64,000 nt of DNA from G965218495 sp965218495 (GTDB taxonomy: Bacteria; Bacteroidota; Rhodothermia; Rhodothermales; Bin80). The notes beneath the pieces are model-generated. The model saw nothing but the letters and a program-made list of their open reading frames with translations. It had not been told where the DNA came from and did not search any database. This document shows, piece after piece, positions 8,337-17,706 of the stretch. Positions within the stretch are counted from its first letter, which is position 1. Each line of letters begins with the position of its first letter. Made by a program: the position numbers and the translations under genes. Location of the stretch: assembly GCA_965218495.1 (NCBI GenBank), contig OZ244626.1, forward strand, positions 2,542,001-2,606,000, read 5' to 3'.

Positions 8337-9098
8337 ATGATGGCAAGTGATGTGGTAATGCGTACGCAAGGCGTATGCAAAGTGTACAGCATGGGCAAGA
8401 CCAAGGTACATGCGCTTCGCGGCATAGACCTTACCGTTCGCCGCGGGGAGATGATTGCGATCATTGGAGCTTCAGGCTCCGGGAAGTCCACCTTGATGAA
8501 TATTGTCGGGTGCCTGGACTACCCAACGACCGGGACCTACTATCTGGATGGCGCTCAGGTAGAGAAAATGTCCAAGAATCAGCTCGCCGACATTCGCAAC
8601 CAGAAAATCGGATTCGTATTTCAGGGCTTTAATCTACTGGCTCGCACCACGGCCCTGGAAAACGTTGAGTTGCCACTGCTTTATGACCGTACCGGACGCA
8701 AGGTCAAGGCGCGTGATTTGGCACGCCAAGCGCTCGAACGTGTGGGGCTTGGTGACCGCATGGACCATGAGCCAAACGAGCTTTCCGGTGGGCAGCAGCA
8801 GCGTGTGGCCATTGCCCGGGCGCTCGTGTCTTCCCCCGCCATCGTCCTTGCGGACGAGCCAACCGGCAATCTGGATAGCCGGACATCCATTGAGGTCCTG
8901 GGACTCTTTCAGGCGCTCAATGCGCAGGGAATCACCATCCTCGTGGTAACCCACGAACGCGATATCGCCGCCTGTGCGCATCGCGTTATTGAACTGCGTG
9001 ACGGCCTCGTCATTCGCAACGAACTCGTGGCAAGCCGGCGCGATGCCGCACACGAACTCACCAAGCTTTCGGATCCAGAACCCGAGCCGCAGCTATGA
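8337..9098 (+). CDS. ABC transporter ATP-binding protein, MacB/LolD type
   Basis: 253 residues. Walker A is GASGSGKST (about residues 43-51), the Q-loop is FQGFNLL, the signature is LSGGQQQRVAIARAL, Walker B is IVLADEPTGNLD, and the H-loop is VTHERD. The VELPLLY and GNLDSRTS segments are typical of the MacB/LolD/FtsE subclass that powers mechanotransmission-type transporters. It is encoded between the adaptor and the FtsX-type permease, and overlaps the permease start by 4 bases (ATGA). Confidence 0.95.
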   Translation: MMASDVVMRTQGVCKVYSMGKTKVHALRGIDLTVRRGEMIAIIGASGSGKSTLMNIVGCLDYPTTGTYYLDGAQVEKMSKNQLADIRNQKIGFVFQGFNLLARTTALENVELPLLYDRTGRKVKARDLARQALERVGLGDRMDHEPNELSGGQQQRVAIARALVSSPAIVLADEPTGNLDSRTSIEVLGLFQALNAQGITILVVTHERDIAACAHRVIELRDGLVIRNELVASRRDAAHELTKLSDPEPEPQL

Positions 9099-10312
9099 AA
9101 GGATCAACACTCATCAAGGTCGCCTCGCAGAGCATCCTCAAAAACAAGATGCGTACGCTCCTTACGATGCTCGGCATCGTCATCGGCGTAGGGGCCGTAA
9201 TTGTTATGGTGGCCATTGGCCAGGGAGCGCAGTCTCAGATTCAGAGCCAGATCGACGACCTGGGTACGAACCTCATCGTGATAACGCCGGGCGCCAGCGC
9301 CTCGGGCGGCGTCAGCAGAGGCGCACAGTCTTATAACCGCCTTACCGTCGCCGATGCAGATAAGATCCGACGGGAAAGCATATTCGTAAATGCCGTCTCG
9401 CCCGTGGTTTGGACACGCACCCAGGTCATTGGCGGAAGCGGCAACTGGCGCACATCCATCAACGGTGTATCCCCAGACTATATGGTAACTCGGAGTTGGG
9501 ACCTGAAATATGGCCGTTTCTTTGATCAGAGCGAGGTGCGGTCGCAGCGGCGCGTAGTAGTGCTCGGCCACACGGTCGCCGAGCGTCTTTTCCCCGAAGA
9601 AGATCCGGTCGGCCGGCGCATTCAGGTAGGCCGCGTGCCGGTAGAGGTCGTGGGTGTGTTAGAACCGAAGGGGCAAACCCCGGACGGCAATGACCAGGAC
9701 GACGTGATCCTGGCGCCCTACACCTCCGTACAGACCCGGCTGAGCGGCTGGAGCCGCATATTTCAGATCATGGCGAGCACTCCTTCGCCCCGCGATATCC
9801 CGCGTGCCCAAGAGGAGATTACCGCCATCATGCGGGAGTCGCACAACCTTTCGGAATGGGAAGACAATGACTTTACCGTGCGCAACCAGAACGATCTCGC
9901 AGATGCTGCCCAAGGCACTACGGAGGTGATGACGATGCTCTTGGCCGCCATCGCGTCTATTTCGCTGCTCGTAGGTGGCATCGGCATAATGAATATCATG
10001 CTCGTTTCGGTGACCGAGCGAACACGCGAAATAGGCATTCGAATGGCAATTGGCGCACGCGGACGTGATGTGCTGACGCAGTTCTTGGTGGAAAGCATCG
10101 TGATGAGCATGCTTGGTGGCATGCTGGGGGTTGCAATCGGGTTCGGCAGCGCCTCACTGGTGGGCCGGTTTACAGGCTGGAGCACGAGTATTTCCCCGGA
10201 AACTGTGGCCATTGCACTGATATTCTCGGCTGGCGTGGGAATCTTCTTCGGATTTTACCCGGCCAGAAAGGCAGCTGCGCTCAACCCTATCGATGCGCTG
10301 CGCTACGAATAG
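9095..10312 (+). CDS. ABC transporter permease, MacB-type (FtsX domain)
   Basis: 405 residues. One N-terminal transmembrane helix (RTLLTMLGIVIGVGAVIVMVAIG), a large periplasmic MacB_PCD domain (about residues 45-250) and a C-terminal FtsX domain with three helices, including the conserved LLVGGIGIMNIMLVSVTERT and REIGIRMAIGAR coupling segment. In E. coli MacB the ATPase and permease are one polypeptide; here they are separate genes. The likely substrate is a toxic compound or peptide moved from the periplasm outwards. Confidence 0.93.
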   Translation: MKGSTLIKVASQSILKNKMRTLLTMLGIVIGVGAVIVMVAIGQGAQSQIQSQIDDLGTNLIVITPGASASGGVSRGAQSYNRLTVADADKIRRESIFVNAVSPVVWTRTQVIGGSGNWRTSINGVSPDYMVTRSWDLKYGRFFDQSEVRSQRRVVVLGHTVAERLFPEEDPVGRRIQVGRVPVEVVGVLEPKGQTPDGNDQDDVILAPYTSVQTRLSGWSRIFQIMASTPSPRDIPRAQEEITAIMRESHNLSEWEDNDFTVRNQNDLADAAQGTTEVMTMLLAAIASISLLVGGIGIMNIMLVSVTERTREIGIRMAIGARGRDVLTQFLVESIVMSMLGGMLGVAIGFGSASLVGRFTGWSTSISPETVAIALIFSAGVGIFFGFYPARKAAALNPIDALRYE

Positions 10313-10336
10313 CCCGCTCCCTGTCTCCAGCGATGG

Positions 10337-10756
10337 ATGCTCACTCTAGCCCGGCGCCTGTTACTGCTGGTCCTGGTTCTAGCCGTGGTCGGAACGGGTG
10401 TGGAACTTCTGCTTTTGGGCCACTATGAGTCCACCGTCCAGTGGCTACCCTTAGCGATGGTGGCTGTTGCCTTACCTGCAATAGCCTGGCGCGTAGCACG
10501 ACAGTCTCCCGCCAGTGTCCGTGTCTTTGCGGGTACCATGGTGGCATTTGCGCTTGTGGGACTGGCGGGCTTGGCACTCCATTTCCGGGGGAACGTGGCG
10601 TTTGAGATGGAAATGCACCCCACCATGAAGGAGTTGCCCCTGTTCTGGGAGGCCCTTCGCGGAGCGACGCCGACACTGGCACCAGCCATGATGATCTACA
10701 CTGGGCTATTGGGCCTGATCTACCATATTCTTCACCAGTCCAAAAGCGACTCATGA
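10337..10756 (+). CDS. Hypothetical membrane protein, four predicted helices
   Basis: 139 residues with hydrophobic stretches at about 5-25, 36-52, 64-83 and 110-130, the last ending in a short charged tail. I do not recognise the family. It starts 24 bases after the efflux permease and overlaps the following lipoprotein gene by 4 bases, so it belongs to the same transcription unit. Confidence 0.6.
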   Translation: MLTLARRLLLLVLVLAVVGTGVELLLLGHYESTVQWLPLAMVAVALPAIAWRVARQSPASVRVFAGTMVAFALVGLAGLALHFRGNVAFEMEMHPTMKELPLFWEALRGATPTLAPAMMIYTGLLGLIYHILHQSKSDS

Positions 10757-11424
10757 TACTTAGAACACTGTCCGCCGTTGTTTTCGTAGCCCTGCTCGCC
10801 GCATGCGTAGGATCACCGGAGGAGCCCCCGACAACTGAGGCGGCCGAGCCGCAGGCCACATTGGAAGCGGCGCCCGAATCTCCCCCCATGCTGAATGCGA
10901 ATCTCGCTACGCGCGAGGATCTCGAAGCAGTTATTGACAAGGCGGCGGCCTCTGCGATAATTGCTGCACGGCCGCTCTTGACGCTCGCTGCCTTGCACGA
11001 GGCCTTGGAGCCGACTTTGGGTGATGAAGCGACCCGTGAGTTGTTTACCATGGTCAGCATCCCTATCAACCTAAACACGGCCTCAAGAGCGGAGATCCTG
11101 CTCGTCCCGGGCGTGGGCGAGCGCATGGCGCACGAGTTTGAAGAGTATCGCCCGTACATCGCCATTGAGCAGTTCCGGCGCGAAATAGGCAAGTACGTCG
11201 ACGACGAAGAGGTTGCGCGCCTGGAGCAGTACGTGTTTGTTCCGGTCAACTTGAGTAGCGCATCTGACGAGGACATACTTGCCATCCCCGGTGTCGGTAA
11301 CCGCATGTTGCGGGAATTCAAGGAGTACCGCCCCTATACAGATATGGCACAGTTTCGGCGCGAGATAGGCAAGTACGTCGACGACAATGAGCTTGCACGT
11401 CTGGAGCGCTTCGTCACTTTGTAG
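10753..11424 (+). CDS. Lipoprotein with tandem helix-hairpin-helix (ComEA-like) domains
   Basis: 223 residues. A signal peptide with lipobox LLAAC (Cys about residue 17) is followed by a Pro/Glu-rich linker and then helix-hairpin-helix units: INLNTASRAEILLVPGVGER near 105 and VNLSSASDEDILAIPGVGNR near 165. The two halves are clear duplicates, each followed by FRREIGKYVDD. HhH units of this sort bind DNA in the ComEA receptor, but soluble paralogues with other roles exist. Being an exported lipoprotein, it would act in the periplasm or at the outer membrane. DNA binding is an inference. Confidence 0.75.
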   Translation: MILRTLSAVVFVALLAACVGSPEEPPTTEAAEPQATLEAAPESPPMLNANLATREDLEAVIDKAAASAIIAARPLLTLAALHEALEPTLGDEATRELFTMVSIPINLNTASRAEILLVPGVGERMAHEFEEYRPYIAIEQFRREIGKYVDDEEVARLEQYVFVPVNLSSASDEDILAIPGVGNRMLREFKEYRPYTDMAQFRREIGKYVDDNELARLERFVTL

Positions 11425-11495
11425 CGACTAGCTCCTGACGGTAATTAGTGCAGCACAGGACGCTAAACGAGTGATGCACGCCGTACATGACAGCT

Positions 11496-11533
11496 ACGCC
11501 CACTCAAGGGCTCAAGTGCCTTTGGGTGGGCGT
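11496..11533. terminator. Strong hairpin, possible terminator of the sigma/efflux operon
   Basis: ACGCCCACTCAAGGGC and GCCTTTGGGTGGGCGT pair over 16 positions (two as G-U in RNA) around a six-base loop. It lies 72 bases after the stop of the lipoprotein gene. There is no T-tract, so an intrinsic terminator is only one possibility. Confidence 0.45.
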
Positions 11534-11670
11534 ATGGCCCTGCAAGTGGATCGAAGCCTGCCGAACAGGATCTAATCCTTCACCCTTTGGGTAGTTAGGC
11601 GTATGAGCTCGCCGTAATTCACGTGCCCTTCGTAGATCCGTGCGCCACATCTGGCTCCCTGTGCGTTTAC

Positions 11671-12069
11671 ATGGAAGCAAGAATTCGGCACATGGATCCA
11701 CGAAGCTCTACGGCGAAGAGTGTTCTTGTACTTGGAAGCGTGCTTACGATTCTGGGCGTAGGTACGTGGGCACTGGTAGCTGGCGCTACACTCGCTTTCT
11801 CCTCTCCCGCACTGTTCGGGGCGGGTTTCCTGCTCATTGGGGTGGTGCTGCTGAAGGCTCGCTACTGGCACCGCCACCTTCTCTGGCTGTCGGTACTGAT
11901 CGCCCTTGCGATCATCGCCGTCGGTCTTGACGCCATCCTGGAAGCGCTTCGCTTCACCGACGGCGTTCCAATATCGCCGGAAGCGATGCAGCAAGCCATC
12001 GCTGTGCTCCTTTGCGGGGCTTTCGTGATCGTGTCTGCACGGCGACTAGTCTCTCCACAGGTACCCTAG
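11671..12069 (+). CDS. Hypothetical membrane protein, four helices
   Basis: About 132 residues from the ATG at 11671 (or 125 from 11692); the frame opens earlier but the upstream residues look non-coding. Four hydrophobic segments: SVLVLGSVLTILGVGTWALV, LFGAGFLLIGVVLL, LLWLSVLIALAIIAVGL and AIAVLLCGAFVIVSA. No family recognised. It ends 2 bases before the probable GTG start of ridA, so the two genes are probably cotranscribed. Confidence 0.55.
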   Translation: MEARIRHMDPRSSTAKSVLVLGSVLTILGVGTWALVAGATLAFSSPALFGAGFLLIGVVLLKARYWHRHLLWLSVLIALAIIAVGLDAILEALRFTDGVPISPEAMQQAIAVLLCGAFVIVSARRLVSPQVP

Positions 12070-12071
12070 CA

Positions 12072-12461
12072 GTGCTCCGACAGCTTGTGCATAGTGGGGC
12101 CCCGTGGGAATCATCGGTAGGCTATTCCCGCGCCGTGCGTGTTGGTCCGCATGTGTTTGTTTCCGGCACTGCGGCGCTTGATGAACGTGGCGATGTGGTC
12201 GCGCCCCACGATGCGTACAAGCAGACCAAGCACATTCTGGCTATCATCAAATCGGCCTTGGAAGAGGCGGACGCGCGCCTTTGCGATGTTGTTCGAACGC
12301 GCATCTTCGTGACGGACATCACCGCGCAAGCCGAGGCAGTGGGACGAGCGCATGGCGAGGTCTTTGGATCAACTCAGCCGGCCTGCACGATGGTCGAGGT
12401 TGCCCGCCTAATTGATGCAAGGCTGTTGGTCGAAATTGAAGCGCAAGCATTCGTCACGTAG
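12072..12461 (+). CDS. RidA family protein (reactive enamine/imine deaminase type)
   Basis: 129 residues from the GTG at 12072, which gives the usual RidA length; an earlier frame start at 12012 would overlap the membrane protein. Family features include VGYSRAVRVGPHVFVSGTAA, the central VVRTRIFVTDI with the conserved Arg of the active-site cleft, and the closing PACTMVEVARLIDARLLVEIEAQA with the conserved Glu. Such proteins are trimers that hydrolyse reactive imines from PLP enzymes or act in specialised catabolism. The sequence is of the divergent YjgH/other-RidA kind. Confidence 0.88.
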   Translation: MLRQLVHSGAPWESSVGYSRAVRVGPHVFVSGTAALDERGDVVAPHDAYKQTKHILAIIKSALEEADARLCDVVRTRIFVTDITAQAEAVGRAHGEVFGSTQPACTMVEVARLIDARLLVEIEAQAFVT

Positions 12462-12540
12462 TCAAGAGTCTGCACAATGTAGATTCCGATGTCGCCTGAG
12501 TGGGACATTCCATCCACACTATGTACGCCTAGTGACTTAT

Positions 12541-13288
12541 CCCTAGGTTGACCCGCCCGGGTAGGCACCACCGCCAGCTCGTAATGGGTGGCAAAGTCCT
12601 GGCAAATTGGATTGATGTCCGGATCGTATCGATGCGCCTTGCGAACCGCACTCTTCAGGTTTTCGCAGACCAGATACTGTGCGAAGAACTCGAACGCGCG
12701 ACGATGAGACCCAATCCAGTCCGCGATCTTCTGCGACCACATGGCCTCGGCATAGAGGTGTCTGGAGAAGCCGAGCGCCGCGACGAAGACCTCCCCCATA
12801 CGCTCCTTGCCGGAAGCAGGGTCAATCACTTGCATCTGCTGCCCGGCATAGTCCACGAAGAGGGAGTGGCCAGCAGGATGCTCCATGGGCACGGCCACCT
12901 CCCGCTGCTTGCTCCAGCTACGATAATTGTCGCAAAAGCGGCTATACCCATACCCGTCCAGAAGCTGTTGTTTGTATTCGTCCTACAGCAGCACCAGCGT
13001 AACGCCTTTACGCTTGAGCTCCAGGTCAATGATCTGCCAATCCGGTTGCGGCCGCACGGGTGCATCCCGGGTAGGCCTGTTGTATAGTAACGCCTTCAGC
13101 TCACCGTCGGTCATGCTCTCTGGAAGCGGCCAGGTCAGACCCGCCTTCCTGGCACGGCGAAGGTAGTCGTTGACCGTGCTATGAGCCAGTTGTAAGCACC
13201 GGGCGACAGCCCGCGCACTCAGCTTGGACTCTATGGACAGGCGAAGCACGTCCGACAGTACAGGCATTGAGGTTCGTCTCTTTGGCAT
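12541..13288 (-). pseudogene. istA: IS21-family transposase (istA) remnant, nonsense codon and 3' truncation
   Basis: From MPKRRTSMPVLSDVLRLSIESK the frame runs through an N-terminal helix-turn-helix (SARAVARCLQLAHSTVNDYL) into KGVTLVLL, then a TAG at 12983-12985 where IS21 transposases have Trp (LLW-E-Y), and continues in the same frame as DEYKQQLLDGYGYSRFCDNY and the catalytic-core segment SLFVDYAGQQMQV with its DDE Asp, ending at TRAGQPRDK near 12541. After that the frame only mirrors ridA. The C-terminal half of istA and all of istB are missing. It is a dead fragment. Confidence 0.85.
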
Positions 13289-13439
13289 TTGGCGCCTCTC
13301 GACTAGTGAAAGAAGAGGGCACTTTACCAGTCGAAAAGAAAACGCTCCGCCGCGCAATGACCCGGTGGAGCGTGCTACACCCAGGCACGTCTGCCATCTT
13401 GGCAGACCGGTCAAATCGGACGAATTCGATCGAGACGTG

Positions 13440-13670
13440 TGGACGAAATGCGTCGGAATGAGTGGACGATTTACGTTGGAATATGCAGCCTATCTACGCA
13501 TTCTACATCTGGCGGCGTTCCGCAGCGAGGTAGAGGTAGAGGCCGCGTTGCAATCGCTTCTGGAGAACAATGGACCGATAGACCAGGAGGCGGTGGCGGC
13601 ACGCATGGCCGCCCCCGCAGGCAACCCAGCGGAGGTTGTCGCGGTGGAGGCGGCGAACCTGGCGCGGTAG
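13440..13670 (+). pseudogene. Possible C-terminal remnant of another IS21 transposase
   Basis: On the plus strand the frame encodes LEYAAYLRILHLAAFRSEVE, followed by a helical segment with EAALQSLLENNGPIDQEAVA and a closing VVAVEAANLAR. The alternation is like the extreme C-terminus of IstA proteins, where a helical segment precedes a VxAVxA motif. It is opposite in orientation to the istA fragment just upstream, so it would come from a second insertion or an inversion. The match is by pattern only. Confidence 0.35.
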
Positions 13671-13999
13671 CCACATTCTTCGTCCACCCGACCAGGTCTC
13701 GATCACCTGACGTTTGCGTGCTGGCCCGCACCAATCCTGGAGACTGAAGATCGCGAAAGAGGCCCTTTTCCAATGAATCGGTCCCGCGCCTGGGGCCGGC
13801 CGGCCCCAGGCGCGCGTCCCCCTCCTCACCCTCAACAAACTGATACTTTTAATTGTCGCTGGCCGGTAAAGACTATTGACATTCATCAGTGATTCACCGT
13901 CGAAGACGCCCGGTTGCTTCTCCATAGGTCAAGACATTGAAAAAAGGATGTGATAATCGCTTGACGTACAGTCCTACTATGCCAGGCTAGGTCTCCCCA
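13671..13999. other. Non-coding stretch between mobile-element remnants
   Basis: No gene recognised. The stretch holds the 30-base palindrome at 13785-13814 and otherwise shows nothing I can name. Confidence 0.5.
13785..13814. repeat. 30-base perfect GC palindrome
   Basis: All 15 base pairs of this inverted repeat match, with no spacer, and the centre lies between 13799 and 13800. It is almost wholly G and C. It sits between the IS21 remnants and the IS4-type element. It could be a terminator stem, a recombination site or an IS-end relic; nothing decides between them. Confidence 0.6.
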
Positions 14000-16580
14000 T
14001 TACTCACACTTTGGACTTAACAAGGGACCTGTCTGGCGCTTCTGACGAGGATAGTGCGACGTAGCGCCGCTTATGTTGGCGGTGGATTCAGCGTAGATCG
14101 TCGTGGTTGCTTCCTTGCTTTTGCCATGGGGGCCTGCGCTGTCGTCTTGTTGAGGCGTCCTCACCGGTAGTGTATGATCTGCTTGATCAACGCGTCGCAT
14201 GGACATACCATGGCGACACCATCTTTGGCGGAATGTGAAGAAAGCGTGGTTGCGCGCGGAAGCGTGAAGCGAGATGGCGCGCTCTGGGGGCGGACGCTCC
14301 ACCAGGTCATAAAACGCCCCCAGCTCCTCGTACGCAATCGCCCGGATCTGCAACCGGCCGTACCCACGCCACATGACCGTGTGTCCCGGAGGAGGATCAT
14401 GCTTCCGGTTCATGTAGCCCCCCATCATCGCCAGCAGCAGAATCGCCGAGGCCAGATTTGTGAGTTCGACCAGGCTGTAGCGCCGGGAGTACACCCGCAG
14501 CATCTCCAGCTCTGCATCGGTGAAGAGCACGTCGGCTTCCAGCTCGCTCACCGCGCGACCCAGCAGCGTCATCAGCATGATGCGCCAGGCCGTTACCAAG
14601 TGAAGCGTGATCATGTTGTGCAGTAGCGACGCCTGTTGCATGCGCAACTTTTCCACCTTGCATCCGCTCTTGAGTATCCGGAAGATGTCCTCCACACGCC
14701 AGCGCAGCGCGTAGAATCCCACCATCTCCAGGGCTTGTTCCAGCGTAGTCACCTCTACGGTGGTCAGCAGGTACCATTCGATACGTTTTGCCCCTTCCGG
14801 CGGTGCAATCTCTCTGATGTGGATCGCCGATACGCGCACCGGGTCTTGCGAGGCGTCCCCGGTCGCAGGCAGCGTGACCCTGCAAAAGCGCACTTCCATA
14901 CGGGCATGGCGGGCCGGCCGGCCTTCGTGGGTTACACGCCCCGACTTCGCGCGACGACTCAAACGCGCCACAGACAATTCCAAGACACCCGCCGGGGGGC
15001 CGGCGCATCACCTTGAACAACCGCGCCTCGCCTTCCTCCAGGCGCCGATCCACCTTTACCCGCACCAACACGTGGGTCCGCTTCAGCGCGCGCTGCGCTG
15101 CAAATATGGCGAACACATCGGCCTCCCGGTCCATCACGCAAAGCACACGCGTCTTGCGCGGCAGGGTCTGTGCCGCCGCCTCGATGTCGCCCAGGCCATC
15201 AATCCATTGCTGCGTCTTCGCAGCGTGCGCGCCCTTGCGCTTTTTGTACGCACACCGCAATACGCCCAGCGGCAACCCATCCTTGCTCAAGGCCAGCGTC
15301 GCATGCAGATGCACGCCCTGCGCCTGGGCCGTCGTCTGGTTGCGGCCAATGACTTCGAGACCGTCGCACTGCGGACGGGTACTGTAGCTGATGTCCGTGC
15401 CATCCTGCACGCACAATACCATCTCTTGTGTCCGCATCCGCTCTATCGTGCGCTGGCGATGCGGCGCCAGAATCTTCTTGGGCGTAATCCCCAGCTCGTC
15501 CGCCTTCTCGATAAAGCGGTAAAACCCCCGTATGGCCGCCGGCTCCCAGTGCGGTGCAGCGGTTATGGGACTGCCCATGGTTTGCGCCAGTAAGGTCGCG
15601 CTCTTCACCAGACGCGCGCTGCGCCGCCGGTCGCCCAGCTGCGCACCTCCAAATTCCTGCTCGGCCCAATGCGCACCGTCGAGCCCTGCGCCCACCTCCA
15701 GCCGGGGATGAAGCTCCACATGCGGTACGCCCAGCTTCTCGCGCCAGTCGCGCGCAAGTTCGTAAACGTATACTTTCTTCTTTGATCGGGTGCAGACATT
15801 GACAGGCGCGTGACGGCCCCGCCCTTGCGTGGTCCCCAGATATCGGAAGTTGGCAGCCTTGAAACACGTTCCTTCCTGATCCGGTCCCACAAACGTCTCC
15901 ACCAGGTACGGCACATACGCGTAACGCGCCTGGAAGTCTGCCTGCAGTCGTCGCAACACCCGCCCCAGCAAGTAGCTGGCCAGATTCTTGCACCGCACGC
16001 GGGGACGTATCAAAAACCGGCTCAGGTTCACCACGCGATAAAGCATCTGGCTGCGCTGCGCATCGGTCCAGGCCATCCACGCATCCCGAGGCTTCAAATA
16101 CAGGGCAGAGGCGGAGAACCCGATCGCGCCCAGGTACCCGTGCGCACTCTTGAACAAGTAACGCAACTGCGCGCCCGCAAACGTCGTAACGCCCTGCGGA
16201 TGCTCCCGGTCCATCAGGGTGTTCCAGATCGCACGATCCTGCGCGCTCCTCACGCAAACGATCTCAAGATCCTGGAGCTGGTTCACCCGCTCGGGCACCT
16301 CCACCGGTTCCGCCACCGGCGCATCCACAAGACGCGGTCTTGCAATGTTCAGCGAACGCTGCGCCGCCGGTAACGAGATCCGGCTCTCGGCTTCCAGGGT
16401 CCGAAGGGCCTTCATGCAGCCGGCCCGCTGCGGACGGCCGCGCGCATCGTAGAATCCGAACTTCTCACAGACAATACCACTGATCGCGGTCCGGCTCTCG
16501 CCGCTTAGCGCGCCCAGCGTTGCCAACAAGGCCGACTCCGAAGCCCGAAGCGTACGTAATATCTGATGCTGTGCCTCCAT
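14000..16580 (-). pseudogene. IS4/Tn5-like transposase with N-terminal DruA (DUF4338) domain, frameshifted
   Basis: Residues 110-260 from the start at 16580 form a DUF4338/DruA-type domain (AGAQLRYLFKSAHGYLGAIGF, VVNLSRFLIRPRVRCKNLAS, YLVETFVGPDQEGTCFKAAN and YLGTTQGRGR). From about 305 a Tn5-type transposase begins (EFGGAQLGDRRRSARLVK), with catalytic Asp in VQDGTDISYS and VMDREADVFA. At 14994-14999 the minus strand has six C residues; with five, the frame would read RRPPAGVLELSVAR and continue in the second frame (14000 to about 14983), which carries the YREK motif (YALRWRVEDIFRILK, with the third catalytic Glu). The one-base insertion therefore separates the catalytic residues. Joined, the product is about 855 residues. 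Confidence 0.8.
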
Positions 16581-16617
16581 AACGGCAAGCTAAACGTTAT
16601 GGGGGCCATTGTTAAGT
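14014..16617 (-). mobile_element. IS4-family-like element carrying the DruA-transposase gene
   Basis: GACTTAACAAGGG at 14014-14026 and the reverse complement of the sequence ending at 16617 (ACTTAACAATGG) form probable terminal inverted repeats, with nine perfect bases and two more after one mismatch. The transposase frame runs about four codons past the left repeat into flanking DNA. I see no convincing target duplication, so the exact ends are approximate. Confidence 0.55.
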
Positions 16618-17706
16618 GGTATTTATAACTACTAGGGAGGGCTAGGTGCCTACGAGCCTTGGTGTGTACTATCCTTCACCATCACACGTGATGGTTCCGC
16701 AAGAGAGATGCGAAGCACATGCTTAAGAAGGCCACATCCAAAACTGCACGCTATCACATTCAGCGGCATTGCGCTGGCAAAAGGCACCAAAAAGGGTCCG
16801 ATTTACTTGGGAGCAAGCCCACAAAGTGGCCCGATTCCGGGCATTGAGGCCGCCTTTTCGGCTATTCCACGAGTGGCCTGGGCCCGCAGGGTGAAGCGAC
16901 CAACAGTCGAATCGGCGCCTCAACTTGGCCGGCGCAAGGCCACCAGTTCTGGAAAGTGCATGGAAAGACTGCGGAAGTCGAGAACTCTGTTCGGTATGGT
17001 CGCACGGTGCCAGCCTAGTTCGTATTTCCAGTGGCTACGTCAGCTCACGTTGTCAACCATGCCGTCGCGCGCAAAAACAATGCTTAACGGCCTGCGCGCA
17101 GAGACGGTGTTCCAGCAGAAACCCTTGGGAGAAAGCTGAGGCCGTCGGCGGACCCCCACCCGATAGGGTCAATTTGACTGGCGGCAAGGGACGAATGGGC
17201 GGGCATGGGCGAACAAACTACGGGCCCAGTGCGGAGAGGGGAACCATGCAGATTCACGCTAAGACAGGTTGTATCGGCGGCGTCAGAAACGGACTTGGGC
17301 TACAGGAACAAGATGCTTGCTTCATGAATGAACGCAGCATGTGCGACAGTATACCGGGCGGCACCTCTGCGGCGACTCTTGCCACAGCTATCTTGGAATT
17401 GTACGTGCTCGTTTGCGGTAGTAATGAGGAGTACGGTCGAAGGATGGACTCGGGCATGAGCCTAGTGGCCAGGTCTGCTACGAAGTCCAAGCATGGTGCT
17501 GTCGGGGTACGCTTGCGACCGCAGTCGTGTGTGGAGGATCACAACTGTTGCCATGGCCGCACACGCCTTCTCCGTCTTTGGCGTGTGCCCGGACGCTTTG
17601 GCTCGGCTTACTGGGAAAGACACACGGTCACCACCGGCGCCATTGTCCTCTGTTGTCTCGCGAGAGGCATGCATTTCGTTTAATCGTTCACTAATTGCTT
17701 CGACAC
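16618..17706. other. About 1.1 kb without a recognisable gene
   Basis: Long plus-strand frames exist here (up to 252 codons, 16925-17683) but their translations are rich in Cys, Arg and Gly with no family resemblance, and no start or operon context supports them. This is probably decayed or non-coding sequence between the IS4-type element and the LRR gene. Confidence 0.5.

Noticed and set aside
14994..14999. Programmed ribosomal frameshift in the DruA-transposase
   Set aside because: The C-run could slip, but this IS group is not known to use frameshifting and no stimulatory structure is evident; a simple indel is more likely.
15199..16257. 352-codon minus-strand frame
   Set aside because: Shadow of the DruA-transposase gene in another frame.
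16925..17683. 252-codon plus-strand frame
   Set aside because: No recognisable domain, odd composition, no operon context.
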